Shown one piece after another: positions 40,728 through 52,682 of a DNA stretch of 52,682 nucleotides. Every line of letters starts with the position of its first letter. The stretch's first letter is position 1. The notes below the pieces were generated by a model. That model worked only from the letters and a program-made list of their open reading frames with translations. It was not told where the DNA came from and searched no databases. The stretch comes from Cyclospora cayetanensis (lineage: Eukaryota > Apicomplexa > Conoidasida > Eucoccidiorida > Eimeriidae): NCBI RefSeq assembly GCF_002999335.1, contig NW_020312179.1:1-52682 (forward strand), written 5' to 3'. A program made the translations under genes and the position numbers.

Positions 40728-43700
40728 ATGATGGACGCTGAGGGCACCGTGGGGACCCCAGTGGGTCCCCACTCACAACGCACAACAGAACACTATTTGG
40801 CAAACGGCTCTAATGGGGAGGGCCTGGGGACTCATAGACTTCCTCACACAGTGGAGTATACTGAAGAAGGCGTGGTGGAAATGGTTCGTTGCCTTAACTC
40901 GTCGGATGCCTGTCCCCAAGGGGCTCCAACAAAACCCACCGCAGATGAATACCTCACAGAGTTTCAGCGACACCCCAGTGCGTGGAGTATTTGCATTTCA
41001 ATCCTCAACAAGCACGCAGCACTCCAGAAGCCTCACTATGGATCAGCAGTCCAGAGCGCTCCTACCGAGCTTCTCCACTTTGCAGCTCAGACTCTTGCAG
41101 CGCAGGCTCGCGCTGGCTTTCCCCAGCAGCTCTCAGCACTGTTGGGCAATCAGAGGGCAGCGGGAGGTTCTATGGTGGTCTCTGATGACTCTGCGGTGGC
41201 CGCGTCCCGGGTCTATGCAGAGCTACGTGACGGATTGTTACAACTTGTCTTCGCTTTTCGAGATGCTCCCAGACCAGTACTCCGTCAGCTTTGCATAGCG
41301 TTATCCTCTGCCATACATTTTGGTGCGGTCGGAGGCGATGGGTCTACAGGGTCCGGGGGACCTTACTTGGAACCTGTGCTGGAGTCGCTCGGCCGTCAGG
41401 CTGGGACGGAAGGCTTCTTGCCTTTGCTCGAGCTGCTGACTTTGATTCCCGAGGAGCTTTGCACGAAAAGGTAATCTATAGAGTTGGCTCCGTTGCCAGT
41501 TTAATTGGCACGGCTTCCTTTCACCGCGCCACAAACGGCAAACAAGGTATGAGACTGTTTTTGTGCCCCTAGGAATGCACTACCTGAGGACCAACGCGTA
41601 CCATGTCTCGCGCGTTGCATCTGCAACAACACCGTGGACGTGCTGAAGGCTGTTGAGTCTATGTTTTTGCAAGCAAAGGCAGCCCATGATAAAGCAGCAC
41701 CTCAGGAGAGGCCCCACTGGCTGTCCATCCTTCATGCCGGTGAATCCGCTGTACTTCCATTTTCGTCCATTTCTCCCGTAGTTTGCCGATCATGCGATAT
41801 GGGCTATTGGAATAACGATCTAACAACCTAGTTTGGATACTGTACACACGAGCATTAGGCTATTGGAATAACGATCTAACAACCTAGTTTGGATACTGTA
41901 CACACGAGCATTAGGAGGAGCACTATTCCGAAAGATAGGGCGCTTAGAATGATAAGATCTTTTGATGTGCACAAGCTTGTGTGGAGGAGTGACCGCGTAT
42001 GTGTAAATGGTGTTCGTTATGTCCCTTCAGCGGTGAAGACTCTGCAGTCTTGGCTGGCTGCTATTTGCTGCTGGATGCAGCTGCTGGAAGGGGAGCAAGG
42101 GCCGGCGCACGGTGCACGAGGGATGGAAGACGCATTGGAAGTCTTGTCTCTCGCGCTGCACCATGTGGCAGAGGGCCAGATGTTTGGCGTTGTGCTTCGG
42201 GGAGTGACCTCTGAGGGCTTGGACACTCTGCAACTCTCCTCAGAATGCGTCGTGTCGGTTACCGCTGCAGCATCGCTGCTGGAGGACACAACAAAGGGCA
42301 GCAAGGTAGACTGTCCGCAGAATATCATGGGGCTCAGCCAAGTAAATGGCAGCAGTGGCTCCACTCTGCCGGGGGACGACCGCAAGGATGAGGGGTCTGT
42401 AAGCCCAGCGCTCATTAGCTCTATCGTTAAAGCCTACGGAGATGGCTGCAATACCGCTTTGGCTGCAGCAAAAGCGGTAAGACGACTCTCCTATATTAGC
42501 TTCCTATATTACAAGGTTATATGTGGTCCAGATTCCGTAGGAAAAACTCTGTGTGCTGTATGGCACCCTGCAGAGGCGTTGGGCCTCGAACTGATTCTTC
42601 AGCGGGCTGTTGGTGTGCTGCGCTACAGCAACCGAGAGGCATTGCTGCTTTCGACGCTGAAAGGCTACAGCTCTTTGCTCAGGGCCTCCTTGAGCTTGCA
42701 AAGACACAGATCCCTCGCTTGTTAGTCAGCATAGCCGAGGGGGAGGCATGGCTGGAGGACGGCGGTTCTGCGGGTAGGCCTGCTACTCACACTGCAGAAA
42801 CAAGGTTTCTGCAGCCCTATATCGAGAGTATCTGTGAGCTCTCAAGAGCTCTGCTTCACCACCCCTCATACGAAGTGAAGGAGGTCGCTGTCGCATTTTT
42901 CCGGAATCTCCTGAATGACATTATGGGGCTCATGGAGGAGGAGAGGCGGCTAGCATCCTGGCGAGACCATCTTCGTGATGAAGCAGCAGCAGCAGCTGCG
43001 GGGTCGGCAGACACGACCGCAAATGCACGAAATATAGAAGAGTCGCTGAGTGATATTGAATGCCGATACACGCGAATTATGGACGCTTTGGCCTTCCGCG
43101 AGCCCGTGTTGTCACGCCTTTTCCGTCCGCTGACTGAAGCAGCGGTGCAGGAGCTGAAGCCCCCCCTGCTGGCTCTCATGCGTGAAGAAATTGAGTACGA
43201 TACCTGGCAAAGCTTCAGGACAGAACTTGCTACCACCGTGACGGAAGCCGCTGTACTCCTAGACTTGGAGCGTGCGTGCAATGCCGCAGCGGCTCAGCTC
43301 ATCAGCCTTCTGAAGGACCCTCAGGAAAGTTACATCTCCCACCGCATCGCGCCTCTTCTCGCAGTTTCCTCCAGACTTCTTTGTGCTTGCACGTGCCCAC
43401 CAGGCAAACGTAGTTCTCTGTAGCCTTTGCTGTTTTTGCCGCAGGTGGGTACCCTGGATTCGTGGCTAGAGATTGAGGCCCGGCTCTTCTTTGTCACAAC
43501 AATTGCGAACCGGATCCATCTCTCCATCACAGACTCTACTGAGAGAGACTCGAAAGGGGTATTCGAAACCGGGACTGCGTACACAGACCCGGAGCGAAAC
43601 TCCTTTGTGTTACAGCTGTTCCAAGGCCTGCCGCAGCTGCGCTTCCCGGCGGAACCCCGGCAGAGCTCTGCTGTCTACACGCAAGCCACCGACAATGAGG

Positions 43701-46700
43701 TGGCGTCTCTCTTCCTACATGCAGCTGTAGCTCGGGCAACCGCTTGGTTAGCCGCAAGCGTCGTTCCTCAACACCAGGAGATGTTTGCGCCGCTTTTCTC
43801 CCTTCTGGTCTCGCGCTCCTTGCAGTTCGTGGCATCCTTGCCGGTGCGTCTCGTGCCCTGTAACGCGCGCTCTCCGCTTTAGCTACTTCAATACACTTCC
43901 TCGCAAGTCTTGTTTGGCAGCTGTGGTCAAAAAACAAGAGAAAGATCTTGCGCAGGTGAAAGAGAAGGGGTTTATTTGCACCTGCACCGCAGTGTGGTCC
44001 AAGTGGACAGGGTGCAGCAGCGCGGTGTGGAGGGGCCCTTGGGCCACACAGATTCAGCACACTCCGGGGGCCTCTATGAGAAATGCAAGAGTAGTCGATG
44101 GTCCCTGCATAGGTCGTCTGGCTACTAGCGTTGCTCCTTTGTGCACCGTTTATTGTCTACCTTGCCTTTATGGACCTCCACTGCACATCCTGTTGCGTCG
44201 GCGCTTTTCTCTTGTCCTGTAGGATGCGCCGAAGGATTCGAATGTGCATCTGTTGAGAAACGCCACAGAGGCGCTTCTCGTTGAGGGTGTATCTTCGCTT
44301 GTAGCGGCTGCTTCTGCCTTCATTCCCTCTCCTGGAAGGGAAGAAGACGTACACGCGCTACTAAACGCGCTCATCGGGGCCTTCTCCAGGCAAGCGATTA
44401 AGGATTCCACTATGAACTCCTGCCATTCGTCAAGTGTCCGCTTAGCTAGCGGCCAAGGGCAAAGCACAGACATATATGGGTTTCCACACGTTTTTAAGGC
44501 GCCACTCAGCTATTGTGGGCAGGGGAGGCGGTGGAGGACGTAGCTGTTTTCCCGGGTAGCGATTTTTCGTTTTGGAAGATGAGTTTTTTCGAGCACTATC
44601 GTCTAGGTCTAGGGCATGAGCGGCAGAAGCCCACTAGAAAGCAGACGGGCAGTCGTAACTGGTCGCTCACCACATTGCGAAGACTTTTATTCTTGAGAAG
44701 TTGGTGCCTTGTGTTGTGGAGTAGGCCTGGCCTGAGCCTTGAAAACAGTTCATCTCTGGTTATGACGGCTGGCTATGTTATTTCTTGCCTCGACGCACCT
44801 TGCATCCGCGATCTTTTCCCAAGACTTTTGCAGGTTAGTCTTGAGAACGGCTCCATGTAGTCGCGTGCACTGGCGTGCAGGCTGCCTCAAGGATTTGGCG
44901 CTAGTGATTCCAGACAGCAGGATGCCATACAATGATCCCTCTTTTGCGTTTGCAGTCTCTGGGTGAGGAGCTTGAGAGGTCTTTGGCGGATCCACGGTGC
45001 GCCACCGCAACACTTAAGAGAAACCTGGCGTTGTTTTTCTCGGCACTACAATCAGTCCAGCCAGCGCAAGATTACTGCCCTCCGCCTCCGTGCCAGTCCT
45101 TTGAGGCGCTCAGCCGTAAGTTGTGAAAGGAACTAGAGACAGACAAGTGCGGGATACCGGTTCTAGAAACCGCCTTTACATTCCGCTGAGGGCGTTGCCC
45201 GAGTGCCGGTGGCTGCAGCTGCTGCATTGGCTGCCTCATATCCGGGTGTAGAGAGGGGCATAGCAATTGGGCAGGCGCAGAATTCACGAAAATGAAATGG
45301 GAGGATCAGGAGAAAGGGGTATGTGGCAGGGCAGTGTTTGCAGTATTATCACTGGCCACACAGGATATAGTCTGTTACAGAGTCACCAGCGAATTGGGGA
45401 AATACTGATGCTTTTGTGGCATCCCGCAGCGCGCAGCCCCTACCGACATCCTGTCCTGGATGCAGTGGAAGGGAGCTGGCCCACTGTAGAAAAGGCCATG
45501 ACACAGATTCAACGGAGCGAGTTTCTCTACGACGTTACCTGCTATGGCCTTGTTGCCCTCTGTGCACAATGCCGCTCCCACGTTCCACGCTATCGGTATG
45601 TGTCACTACGTCTTTACTGCCCCCTTTCACCGTCATAGAGCTTTTGCAGCTCTCTTGCTCGCGACAACCTCTGCAAGGTGTTCATGTGTGCTTACTGCTC
45701 TCCACCCTCTTGCAATGGCTTCCGCCGTCGCTCTTGACGCAGGCGCCGTCGGCCCTCTTTTGCCTCAATTGTTGCTATTTGGGAGCTATCTCTCCTGTTG
45801 GGCGCCTCCCCCAGGCCGGTGCACAAAAACCTACATGTTGGCGTTACCCATGGCTGGGTGGTTTGTGTTCCTGTCACAGGTTGTTTTACTCCTTCTTGCA
45901 GCTCCTGTCTTCCACTTTTGCCGAGTCGCCAACAGTGTACCACCTGGGGGCCCTGCGCTCCCTGCAAGGGATCTTCTCAAACTCCCAGGAGGCTTGTGTC
46001 AGGCGAGCCGTTGCTACAGCCCTGGAAGGCTGCGTCGGTACAATATTACAAAAGATCAAGGTGGGGGTTGTGTCCAATTGGGCACACAAGGCTAACAGAC
46101 GCGATGAAACCAACTGTCCAGTCAGCGTCCTCGCTTATCCAATTTTACTCTGAGAGAGAGAATTTAGCCTCTTCATGGATTTGTGGCATAGGGCAGTATA
46201 AGGAGTTCTGCCAGTGTCTCCAGTGAAACCATGCACTTAGCTATGCCTCTGTGTGTCTCTCGACTTTCTCTCGTGGAGTCGTGTCGAAGGTTCTCCTGCC
46301 TACTGCGCGCTTCGCCGCATCGCTGTTCTGCATTTGGACCGAATGCCGGCCTAGCCATTGCCACTACCAAATGCAGTTCGAGACTTCGATTAAAAATTCA
46401 GCAGCCATGCGAGTTTACGAACTGCTCTACGATGGATTTGCTTGCTGAAGCCGATAATTTGCCGATTCTTGTCCGTGCGGCGACGTGCAGGTAGAGGGCG
46501 AGAAGTACATTTACAGCCAGCCGGACCTCGTTGGCATCTCTACTGATTGCGTGAACGTTGCTCTCCTTCACCCTCTTAGTGCTCAAGCTATCGTTGGCTC
46601 AGCATGGTTCAAAGATCTCACCACTCTGGTGATCCGGTGCACCCCGACCTGCAACCACCCCAAGGTCTGTATGATAGCTTCCAGCCGGCCGAAATGTATA

Positions 46701-47945
46701 AGCTCGAGATGCACCTCTACCATCACGCAAATAGGCGTTCCCTCATGCCATAGCGATATGATACCCCCGTGTGACGCAGCTGTATTTGCAGGTCTTGCAT
46801 ACCTACATGGTCTTCCTCTCTCGTATCGCGGCTTGGACAGAACCCCCCGCGATTGTCCATTCCTTCCAAGTTGGTGAGTGAAGCTTCGACAGGACTCCAG
46901 AACATTTGCACCATCTGGATGTTTATGTCCGTAAGCGTGTATACTTAAGTACGCACTTGTCTTTGAGCTGAAAAGAAATATTGCCAAGAGTTGCAGTAGG
47001 CACACCCTGCACAAGCGCTGATGTCATACTGTTCAGGAGGGCCGATTCCTTGGCTCGAGGAGGCATCGCAAGAGACTTCTGCAGTCATTATGTCCCTTTT
47101 GAGCCTCCCCTTCCCTCCACCCTGTCCTTCGAAAGGGGGAGGGAAGCAGCCACCCAGCAGCTTCTTGGCTGAGACCATAGCCGCAGTGATACTGGCCCTC
47201 ACCAGTGTACACGCTGCGCCGCAATCTTGGATTGGCAGCGCCGCTCAAACTATTCTTCCTCTGCTTCGACATTCCATCCTCGAGGTTGCGACCAAAAAGG
47301 CGATTGAAACTGCACTCCAGGTAGGCTTGAAAGAAGCTTTCACGTGAGGTCAATTCCACGGGTGCGATGGTTCATTGCAGGCGTGTTATAGTATGGCTGT
47401 TGCTTGCAATCCGGGTATCGCCAGAGCTGCAAAAGCCATGGATCTAACGCTACACATAAACACACACATGCACAGATACGCACACTCATATATAAACAGG
47501 CACACACACACCACATGTCTGGATGCAGTCCTCTGGAGTTCAATGTTCCAGCTGTGGAGGTTCGTAGAAAAGGCTGCCCCTGCAGACCATTGATCCTCTA
47601 ACACTGGAGCGTATGGGCGAGCAAACAAAAGCGACATGGGCTGCGTAATGTCTAGTTAAGGACATCGGTACAATGTCGCTATTCCTCGGGTTGAGTCTAC
47701 TGTAGTAGCCAACCTGTTATATCTCGGCTTCTTCATGATTGCAGGCTCTCGATGTTCACATCATGGACGAGCATCAAAAACGGGAGTTTTGCTGGAGGTG
47801 CACTGGTCAGCTGTCGATGAGGGAAATGTGCGCTCTGCTGCAGCAGACAGCAGACGATACAAAGGCTTCGTATGTAAGGAACAAGTTTGCACTTGGAGGT
47901 CCCTCTAGGCCAGCGCAATATCAAGGCGCTGCTGCCGCGCATTGA
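40728..47945 (+). CDS. TNPO3: Transportin-SR/Mtr10-type importin-beta karyopherin
   Basis: This family imports SR-type splicing and other RNA-binding proteins into the nucleus and releases them with RanGTP. Plus-strand exons are 40728-41470, 41573-41739, 42031-42476, 42683-43363, 43445-43843 and 43883-43955, then blocks from 44223 to about 44410, 44956-45115, 45430-45595, 45902-46060, 46491-46664, 46792-46873, 47037-47320 and 47745-47945. Additional exons may lie between 43956 and 46490. Family-like blocks occur in order: TEFQRHPSAWSI and HFAAQTLAAQ at the N-terminus, LPLLELLTLIPEEL, then HHPSYEVKEVAVAFFRNLL, LDSWLEIEARLFFVTTIANR, and YSQPDLVGISTDCVNV plus REFCWRCTGQL near the C-terminus. The importin-13 branch shares several of these, so the exact orthologue is inferred. 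Two consecutive ATGs (40728, 40731) are possible starts. Intron 2 carries an exact 56-bp tandem duplication. Confidence 0.82.
41803..41914 (+). repeat. Exact 56-bp tandem duplication in intron 2 of the karyopherin gene
   Basis: The segment 41803-41858, starting GCTATTGGAATAACGATC, is repeated without any mismatch at 41859-41914. It lies wholly inside the intron 41740-42030, so the coding frame is unaffected. Confidence 0.97.
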
Positions 47946-48578
47946 GGGCCTGAATCTAGGCAGTTTCTGTCTTCCAGAAATTTATCTGGCAACATTTGCA
48001 GCAGGGTCAGTCGCAGTGCCAGCCGCGGCTTGCCCTTTGAAAAGCAGCACCTCTCTCTTCCCTGTGTGTCATCTAATAGGCTTTTGCCATGTGATAATTT
48101 GGCTGCAACCACTACACAGAGCCTGTGTGTTTGCTCCAAATGGGTAAATATACACATCATGATGTTTTTGCTTAGGGTAGTGGTGCCTGTAGTACCGCTA
48201 CAATTCAGAAGCCCCAGCGTTTGCAGGTGAAAGCAGCTGCATTGCAGTGCGATGCTCCAGTGCTGAAAGGGCCAGCGTATTTACAGATGTGCTGCGTCTA
48301 ATGTGAATCCCTCTTCACAGCATGCCGTATGACGTAGAATCGCCATCTGCAGCTTCTCTAGCATATTGCTGAAGGTTGTTACTAGGGTGCAGCAAGCTAG
48401 TACACCTGGCCAAAACAACTGCAAGCGCGTGGACAACTATTTCTACAAAATTCCTAGCACTGCAGGACAAACAGAGATTAAACCCCCGCCTGCTGATTTA
48501 GGTAGGCATACATGATTAAAGATCTCCTGCCAGCTCGGGCAGCGCCCCAAGTGTGAACGGAAAATTATATCAGGAGCA
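47946..48578. other. Convergent intergenic region
   Basis: It separates the 3' ends of the karyopherin (plus) and the RRM protein (minus) and should hold both 3' UTRs. No RNA gene or repeat is seen. Confidence 0.55.
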
Positions 48579-51270
48579 CTACTGCTGCTGCATGGGATAT
48601 TTGTGCTGCTGTTGAGCCGTGGGGTTTGGGGCCACGCCCGTCACGCCAGCGGCTGCTGCATTGGCTTGAGTGCTTGCTAGGTACTGCTGCTGATAGTGAT
48701 GCATATACAGCTGCGGCATTAGCGCCGCGGTAAGCTGTTGCATATAGGGTGTCGTTGCAGCAGCAGTGGCAGATGGCAGAGCAGCAGCCGCAGCAGCGGC
48801 TGCAGCTGCGGCGGTGTTTAGTGCTGCTTGCGTGCCGTAGGGACTCGCAACCTCAGGGCGACCTGCTACCCCCGCTGTTGACGAGGCCAATGGCCACTGT
48901 GGAACAGCTGCCTGCTGCAACAGATGCTGCTGTAGCTGCTGCTGGTACTGGGCGGTTCCCCCCAAGGGCATCTGTTGCAAATGCTGCGGCGGGAGGATGC
49001 CTGCCCCATGTTGCTGTTGCTTCCTCGATTCTGAGGCGACAGAAACGAATGTTACTTGGCCTGCGCAGTGGAACCCAACGAAAACAACCACGCGGGGGAA
49101 ATTCTACAAAGACATGTCCCACAAGCTGAACGGGACGCGCTGTCTAGGCGGCAGTCGCCCCAACTCTTGAACCCTGGGGGAGCGGCAGCCCCAACACAGC
49201 GACGAAACAGCAAAACAAACAGGACTGGCAGTGTAAATCTATTCATCTGGAATTTCAAATAGGCCTATTATGCCTGCGCACCATCAATGACCCGCTGTGC
49301 TTGATTGGCCGCCTTCATAAGGGCCTCAGGGTCTTCGAAAACCACAAATCCGTAACCCTTAGATGACCCATCTCTGTTTCTGATGATAGCCGCCTCTCGC
49401 ACTGTCCCGAAACCCTCAAATTCCTGTTTCAGCCGCCGCTCGTCGCAGGTGTCAGGGACGTTTCGCACGAAAAGCCGGCACCCCTGGGTCGGACCCAAGA
49501 AGGCACCTGAGGCGGAAGCAAAAGCAGCAAAGTAGAACCGGGCTTCCACCGCGGCTCGTGTACATGGCACGATCGAGAACGCCGCAGACGAAGCGTATTC
49601 GGCGTAAAAAATAGGCACTTAGCGGCTTTCGGAAAGGCAAAGGCCGCTTTGGGGTAAAGATGGCAACAGACGGCTCGGGAGGAGAGGCTCACGCTTCATG
49701 GCTGCCCCTTGGTCTTGCTGAGAGGCCAGCTTGATACTGAGGGGTCTCGAGTCGACTGTCACCTCAGACTGAAGCACGCGTGCGACGTCTTCCATCAACT
49801 TGTATGTAACAAAGGCAAAACCCTTATTCATCCCTGAATACAGATAAAAGTGCATCTCTAAGGAAATGGTAGAAGGAAGTATCAGCGCTCGTAGCAAGAA
49901 CAGAAGTAGGCCACAGAAAACGAATCACTGACAGAGCAAGGATCAATAATTGACAGAAAACAATACACACACACAGCAAACACCTAGATAACAAAGAGCA
50001 ACGGTAACGCTAGCAGCAGCACTAACATCATCATCAGCAGCACCTGTGTTCCTATCGATGACGAGCTTGAAGTCCTCTATGGCTCCATGTGCCTCCAGAG
50101 TTTGCCTCAGAGCGGCCTCGGTGGTGGTGTAGGGCACGTTGCGCACCATTAGCCGCCTGCTGCTCGGATCGGCTTCAATCATAGCGTACAGCGCATTCTC
50201 AACAGCTGCGTCAAATCCATAGGTGCACAAAAAATGGCGGTGTGTTGACAGGAGCAACTAAAACCGTATAAGAGCAATAGGCGCATGTCGCAAATGACTT
50301 GAAACGTCCGTTCGTCGTATACACAGATTTTACTGCTGCATACGCGGAGAAGTCTACAGCTACACACTCGACAGCATGCAAGGTGTGCACGCACAAATAC
50401 CTTCAATGGTCTGCATCGGCTGTTGCAGCTCACTGAAGTCTAATGGGAAAAATGCAAACAATGCCATCAGCTAGTGGCTGTGTCGACTCGCAATATGGCG
50501 GAGACGCACAGCTACCAACTCAAGCTGCCGGTCGTCGCCAACGCAATGCATGCACTGCATGTAAAAGGTATGTATCTGCTACAAAAAATAGCTATTATCA
50601 CCTAATAAATGAATACCTTGAAAGCACGCATCTAAAGACGTACATCTAGACACATATACTCAGGAGCACATCGACTGACTGCACGAGCTGGAAGTGATGG
50701 ACACCCAGACGCGATAGCGGCTGAAGAGAGCCCAAGTGGGACATATACTGCAAAAGAATTTTATCTTGATTGTGAAATGTGAAGCCTATGAAGTAAAAGC
50801 CTTTGGGGATATAAAGACAGATGCGTGTATACAAAGAGTTCGCACGCTTCCAGGCTGTACTAAAAATGAATCGTCCACTACGACCACACAAACAGGAGAA
50901 CTAGAACTGCCCCGCCTGTATCTTTGCCGCATATTCATTTACCCGGATAGTGAGAGCAGGCCCTGGCCAGCAGCATTTTTAGTTGCTCCTTGGTCAAAGA
51001 GTCAGTAGCTCTCTTCAGCCGCTCGGCTGTGGCCTCGTCGAGCTGCGGTAGCTCCTCCGCAGCCTTACGCTTCCTGCAAGGAAGAATCCCGCTGGAGAGG
51101 TCCTCAGCAATACCCCCCTGTGAGCTGCTGCTGCTAGTGCCGCTGCCGATGACGGCTTTCTCATCTCCACCGGCGCCTAGACCCCAGTGCTGCTGCTGAT
51201 CATGCTGCGTGGCAGCAGGGACCGCTTCAGATGCCCCCACGACGGCGTATGCACCTTCATTGGCTGCCAT
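48579..51270 (-). CDS. Two-RRM RNA-binding protein, UBA2/hnRNP-like, 458 aa
   Basis: This is an RNA-binding protein, probably nuclear, acting on mRNA. Six minus-strand exons fit in phase: 50943-51270, 50401-50439, 50044-50205, 49693-49833, 49282-49506 and 48579-49060, totalling 459 codons with the stop. The N-terminus has a helix TKEQLKMLLARACSHYP and then a linker to the first RRM. RRM1 carries RNP2 LMVRNVPY and RNP1 KGFAFVTY and is split by an intron between them. RRM2 carries RNP2 LFVRNVP and RNP1 KGYGFVVF. The arrangement of a KEQL-type helix, an ADPSSRR lead-in and two RRMs resembles plant UBA2 and related hnRNPs. The C-terminal tail is poly-Ala and Gln-rich without a domain. A 39-base microexon (50401-50439) is required by phase. 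Confidence 0.88.
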
Positions 51271-52204
51271 GGTTCATAGCCTCTCCTCTTAGCTGCAGTG
51301 CAAGCTAGGTGAGCCTCAAAGACAAGCCAAGTCCTACGTCCAACTCCGACCAGGGGAGTATCCTTCGATGTAGCAACAGAAGGCCAACCAGCAGAAGTTG
51401 CAAGTGACGGAAAGCAGCAGCAGAACCTTGGAAATGGGCTCCAGAATAATACACCCCAACAGCAGCACAGCTGAAAACGGCGGAAGTCGAACCGCAGGAC
51501 GTAGTCGCACAGCAGCAACAGTAGCTGACGCAGCGACAGTTGAAGGGGCTGAGGCAGTGGTATGCGTCTTAAGGTATACAGACTGCTGCAACGCGACGCT
51601 GCCAGTTGAGGTATGCTTCGAATACAGCAGCAGCAGCAACTACAGCACCTAAAGACGAGACCCGCAGCCAAAAACAGCGCAACGCTTAAAAGGCCCCAAT
51701 TTGATCTCTCGCTGTACTCTGCGCGTGGGACAGAATTTTTTGCTCTGTCAAGATCGGGCAGACTTCAGCGCCAACAAAACAAACAGCCAAAACAACGGAA
51801 CAGCTGCAGCGGCCAACGCAGATAGCACCCCTGTGGCCCATTGGAGAGCTGAAGCAGAGTGGGGGTAAACTGAAAGGCGCCAGAGCCGTGTTCAGCGGGC
51901 CCAGTTCTGCATACTCAACTAATTAGAGTATGAACAATTTTTAAAATAACAAAATCGCAAGAACAAGCTGCAAAGAGAAGCAATTGTGTTCGCACACTGA
52001 TCTACACGCTTTGCGGGGCTGGAGCCTGTAGAAAGCCCCATCTTGCACGCATGCATTTTGCGCTGGCGATATGAAACAGACTCCGAAATTCATTTCATTA
52101 TATTCTTTGGTCTTCCAGGATGCCATATATCCTTCTACTCTCACTGCTAATGGATTAATTATATGGGCTGAGGATAACTTCGCGTGTACTTCCGCCGGAC
52201 ACTG
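51271..52204. other. Region upstream of the RRM gene
   Basis: CAG-rich sequence continues from the RRM gene's first exon through about 51660 and produces long overlapping open frames on both strands. None has a domain, and they look like repeat-driven artefacts over the 5' UTR. The rest is AT-richer and contains nothing recognisable up to tRNA-His. Confidence 0.5.
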
Positions 52205-52276
52205 GTCCGAATCGTCTAGAGGTTAGGACAACACGTTGTGGCCGTGTAAACCCAGGTTCGATTCCTGGTTCGGACA
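52205..52276 (+). tRNA. tRNA-His (anticodon GTG)
   Basis: The acceptor GTCCGAA pairs with TTCGGAC. The D arm is CGTCTAGAGGTTAGGAC. The anticodon stem ACACG/CGTGT closes the loop TTGTGGC with anticodon GTG. The T arm is CCAGG-TTCGATT-CCTGG. There is no intron. A genomic G precedes the acceptor stem at 52204, the position where histidine tRNA carries its extra G. Confidence 0.95.
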
Positions 52277-52499
52277 AGTTTTCCACTCGTCGGCTAGACA
52301 CTGATGGTAGCATTAATTCGAGAGGCTTTTAGAAACCCCTTTTGCCAACCTACCGTATCGTTCCTGCGACTCGAGGCTCTGGAACTGTGCCGCGTTTTAA
52401 TTGACAACTTCCTAGTTAGAATACTCTGTGATTCGGTAAGCGAATGATTGTGTACGTTTTCTTTTACTATATTTGTTGGAGCTAGCTTTTATCTATGTG

Positions 52500-52682
52500 T
52501 ATGAAGAAGCCATGAAGGGTGCGTGTGCACTGAATGCGATGTGCAATTAGCTACATGCCCTCGGAGTGCTTAGAGTGCAAGTGCGCGCATCCTAGCTAGC
52601 CCATTCCCCCGAAACTCTGAGGAGCATAGGCAAGGCAAGCCAAAGGTTTCCTTTTAAAACCGTCAATAACGTTCCGTTAGGT
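52500..52682 (+). repeat. Dispersed repeat, copy 4 (reaches window edge)
   Basis: GCGATGTGCAATTAGCTACATG, then GGAGTGCTTAGAG and GCGCGCATCCTAGC, matches the core of copies 2 and 3. The tail with TCCTTTTAAAACCGTC parallels the end of copy 3. It is in the same orientation and may continue past 52682. Confidence 0.55.

Noticed and set aside
41803..41914. CRISPR-like direct repeats
   Set aside because: Only two adjacent copies with no spacer, inside a eukaryotic intron.
51177..51671. 164-codon minus frame upstream of the RRM gene
   Set aside because: Overlaps the verified first exon in another frame and is Cys/Leu/Ser-rich from CAG-type repeats.

Overview
This window looks like nuclear DNA of a coccidian apicomplexan, most likely an eimeriid (Eimeria- or Cyclospora-like). 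The reasons are intron-dense eukaryotic genes with short GT-AG introns, CAG-phased runs giving poly-Gln, poly-Ala and poly-Ser inside several proteins, near-balanced base composition, nuclear-type tRNAs, and a decayed Ty3/Gypsy-like pol. No species-level marker is visible. All gene models were built by eye from splice signals, reading phase and family motifs; no search was run.

Layout. 1-7.0 kb (minus): UPF2, the MIF4G scaffold of nonsense-mediated mRNA decay, with 13 exons and its 3' end beyond the left edge. 7.9 kb: initiator tRNA-Met. 8.6-12.9 kb (minus): a large, apparently single-exon ubiquitin-specific protease. 13.2-16.6 kb (minus): an unrecognised Gln/Ala-rich protein. 18.9-22.6 kb (minus): a multi-exon gene whose N-terminal part resembles a C2 domain, with a hydrophobic segment near the C-terminus. 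26.8-32.3 kb (plus): a complete MCM7 replicative helicase subunit (14 exons, about 861 aa). 32.4-33.4 kb (minus): a tentative small gene. 33.7-33.9 kb (minus): a BolA-like protein. 37.2-39.1 kb (minus): a decayed Ty3/Gypsy-like pol relic. 40.07 kb: tRNA-Thr. 40.7-47.9 kb (plus): a transportin-SR/Mtr10-type karyopherin. 48.6-51.3 kb (minus): a two-RRM RNA-binding protein with UBA2-like architecture. 52.2 kb: tRNA-His.

The genes are mostly unrelated housekeeping genes: mRNA surveillance, replication, nuclear import, RNA binding, ubiquitin removal, Fe-S/glutaredoxin partner, translation. They do not form one pathway and nothing suggests operon-like co-regulation. The gene-poor blocks (16.6-18.9, 22.6-26.8, 33.9-40.0 and 51.3-52.7 kb) hold the retroelement relic and at least four diverged copies of a dispersed repeat.

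The items most worth a second look are the C2-like gene, a deubiquitinase whose only in-frame ATG precedes a signal-peptide-like leader, the Gypsy-like relic, the dispersed repeat family, an exact 56-bp tandem duplication in an intron, and a G16C8 tract that breaks the UPF2 frame. I see no clear novel system such as CRISPR, a biosynthetic cluster or an active transposon.
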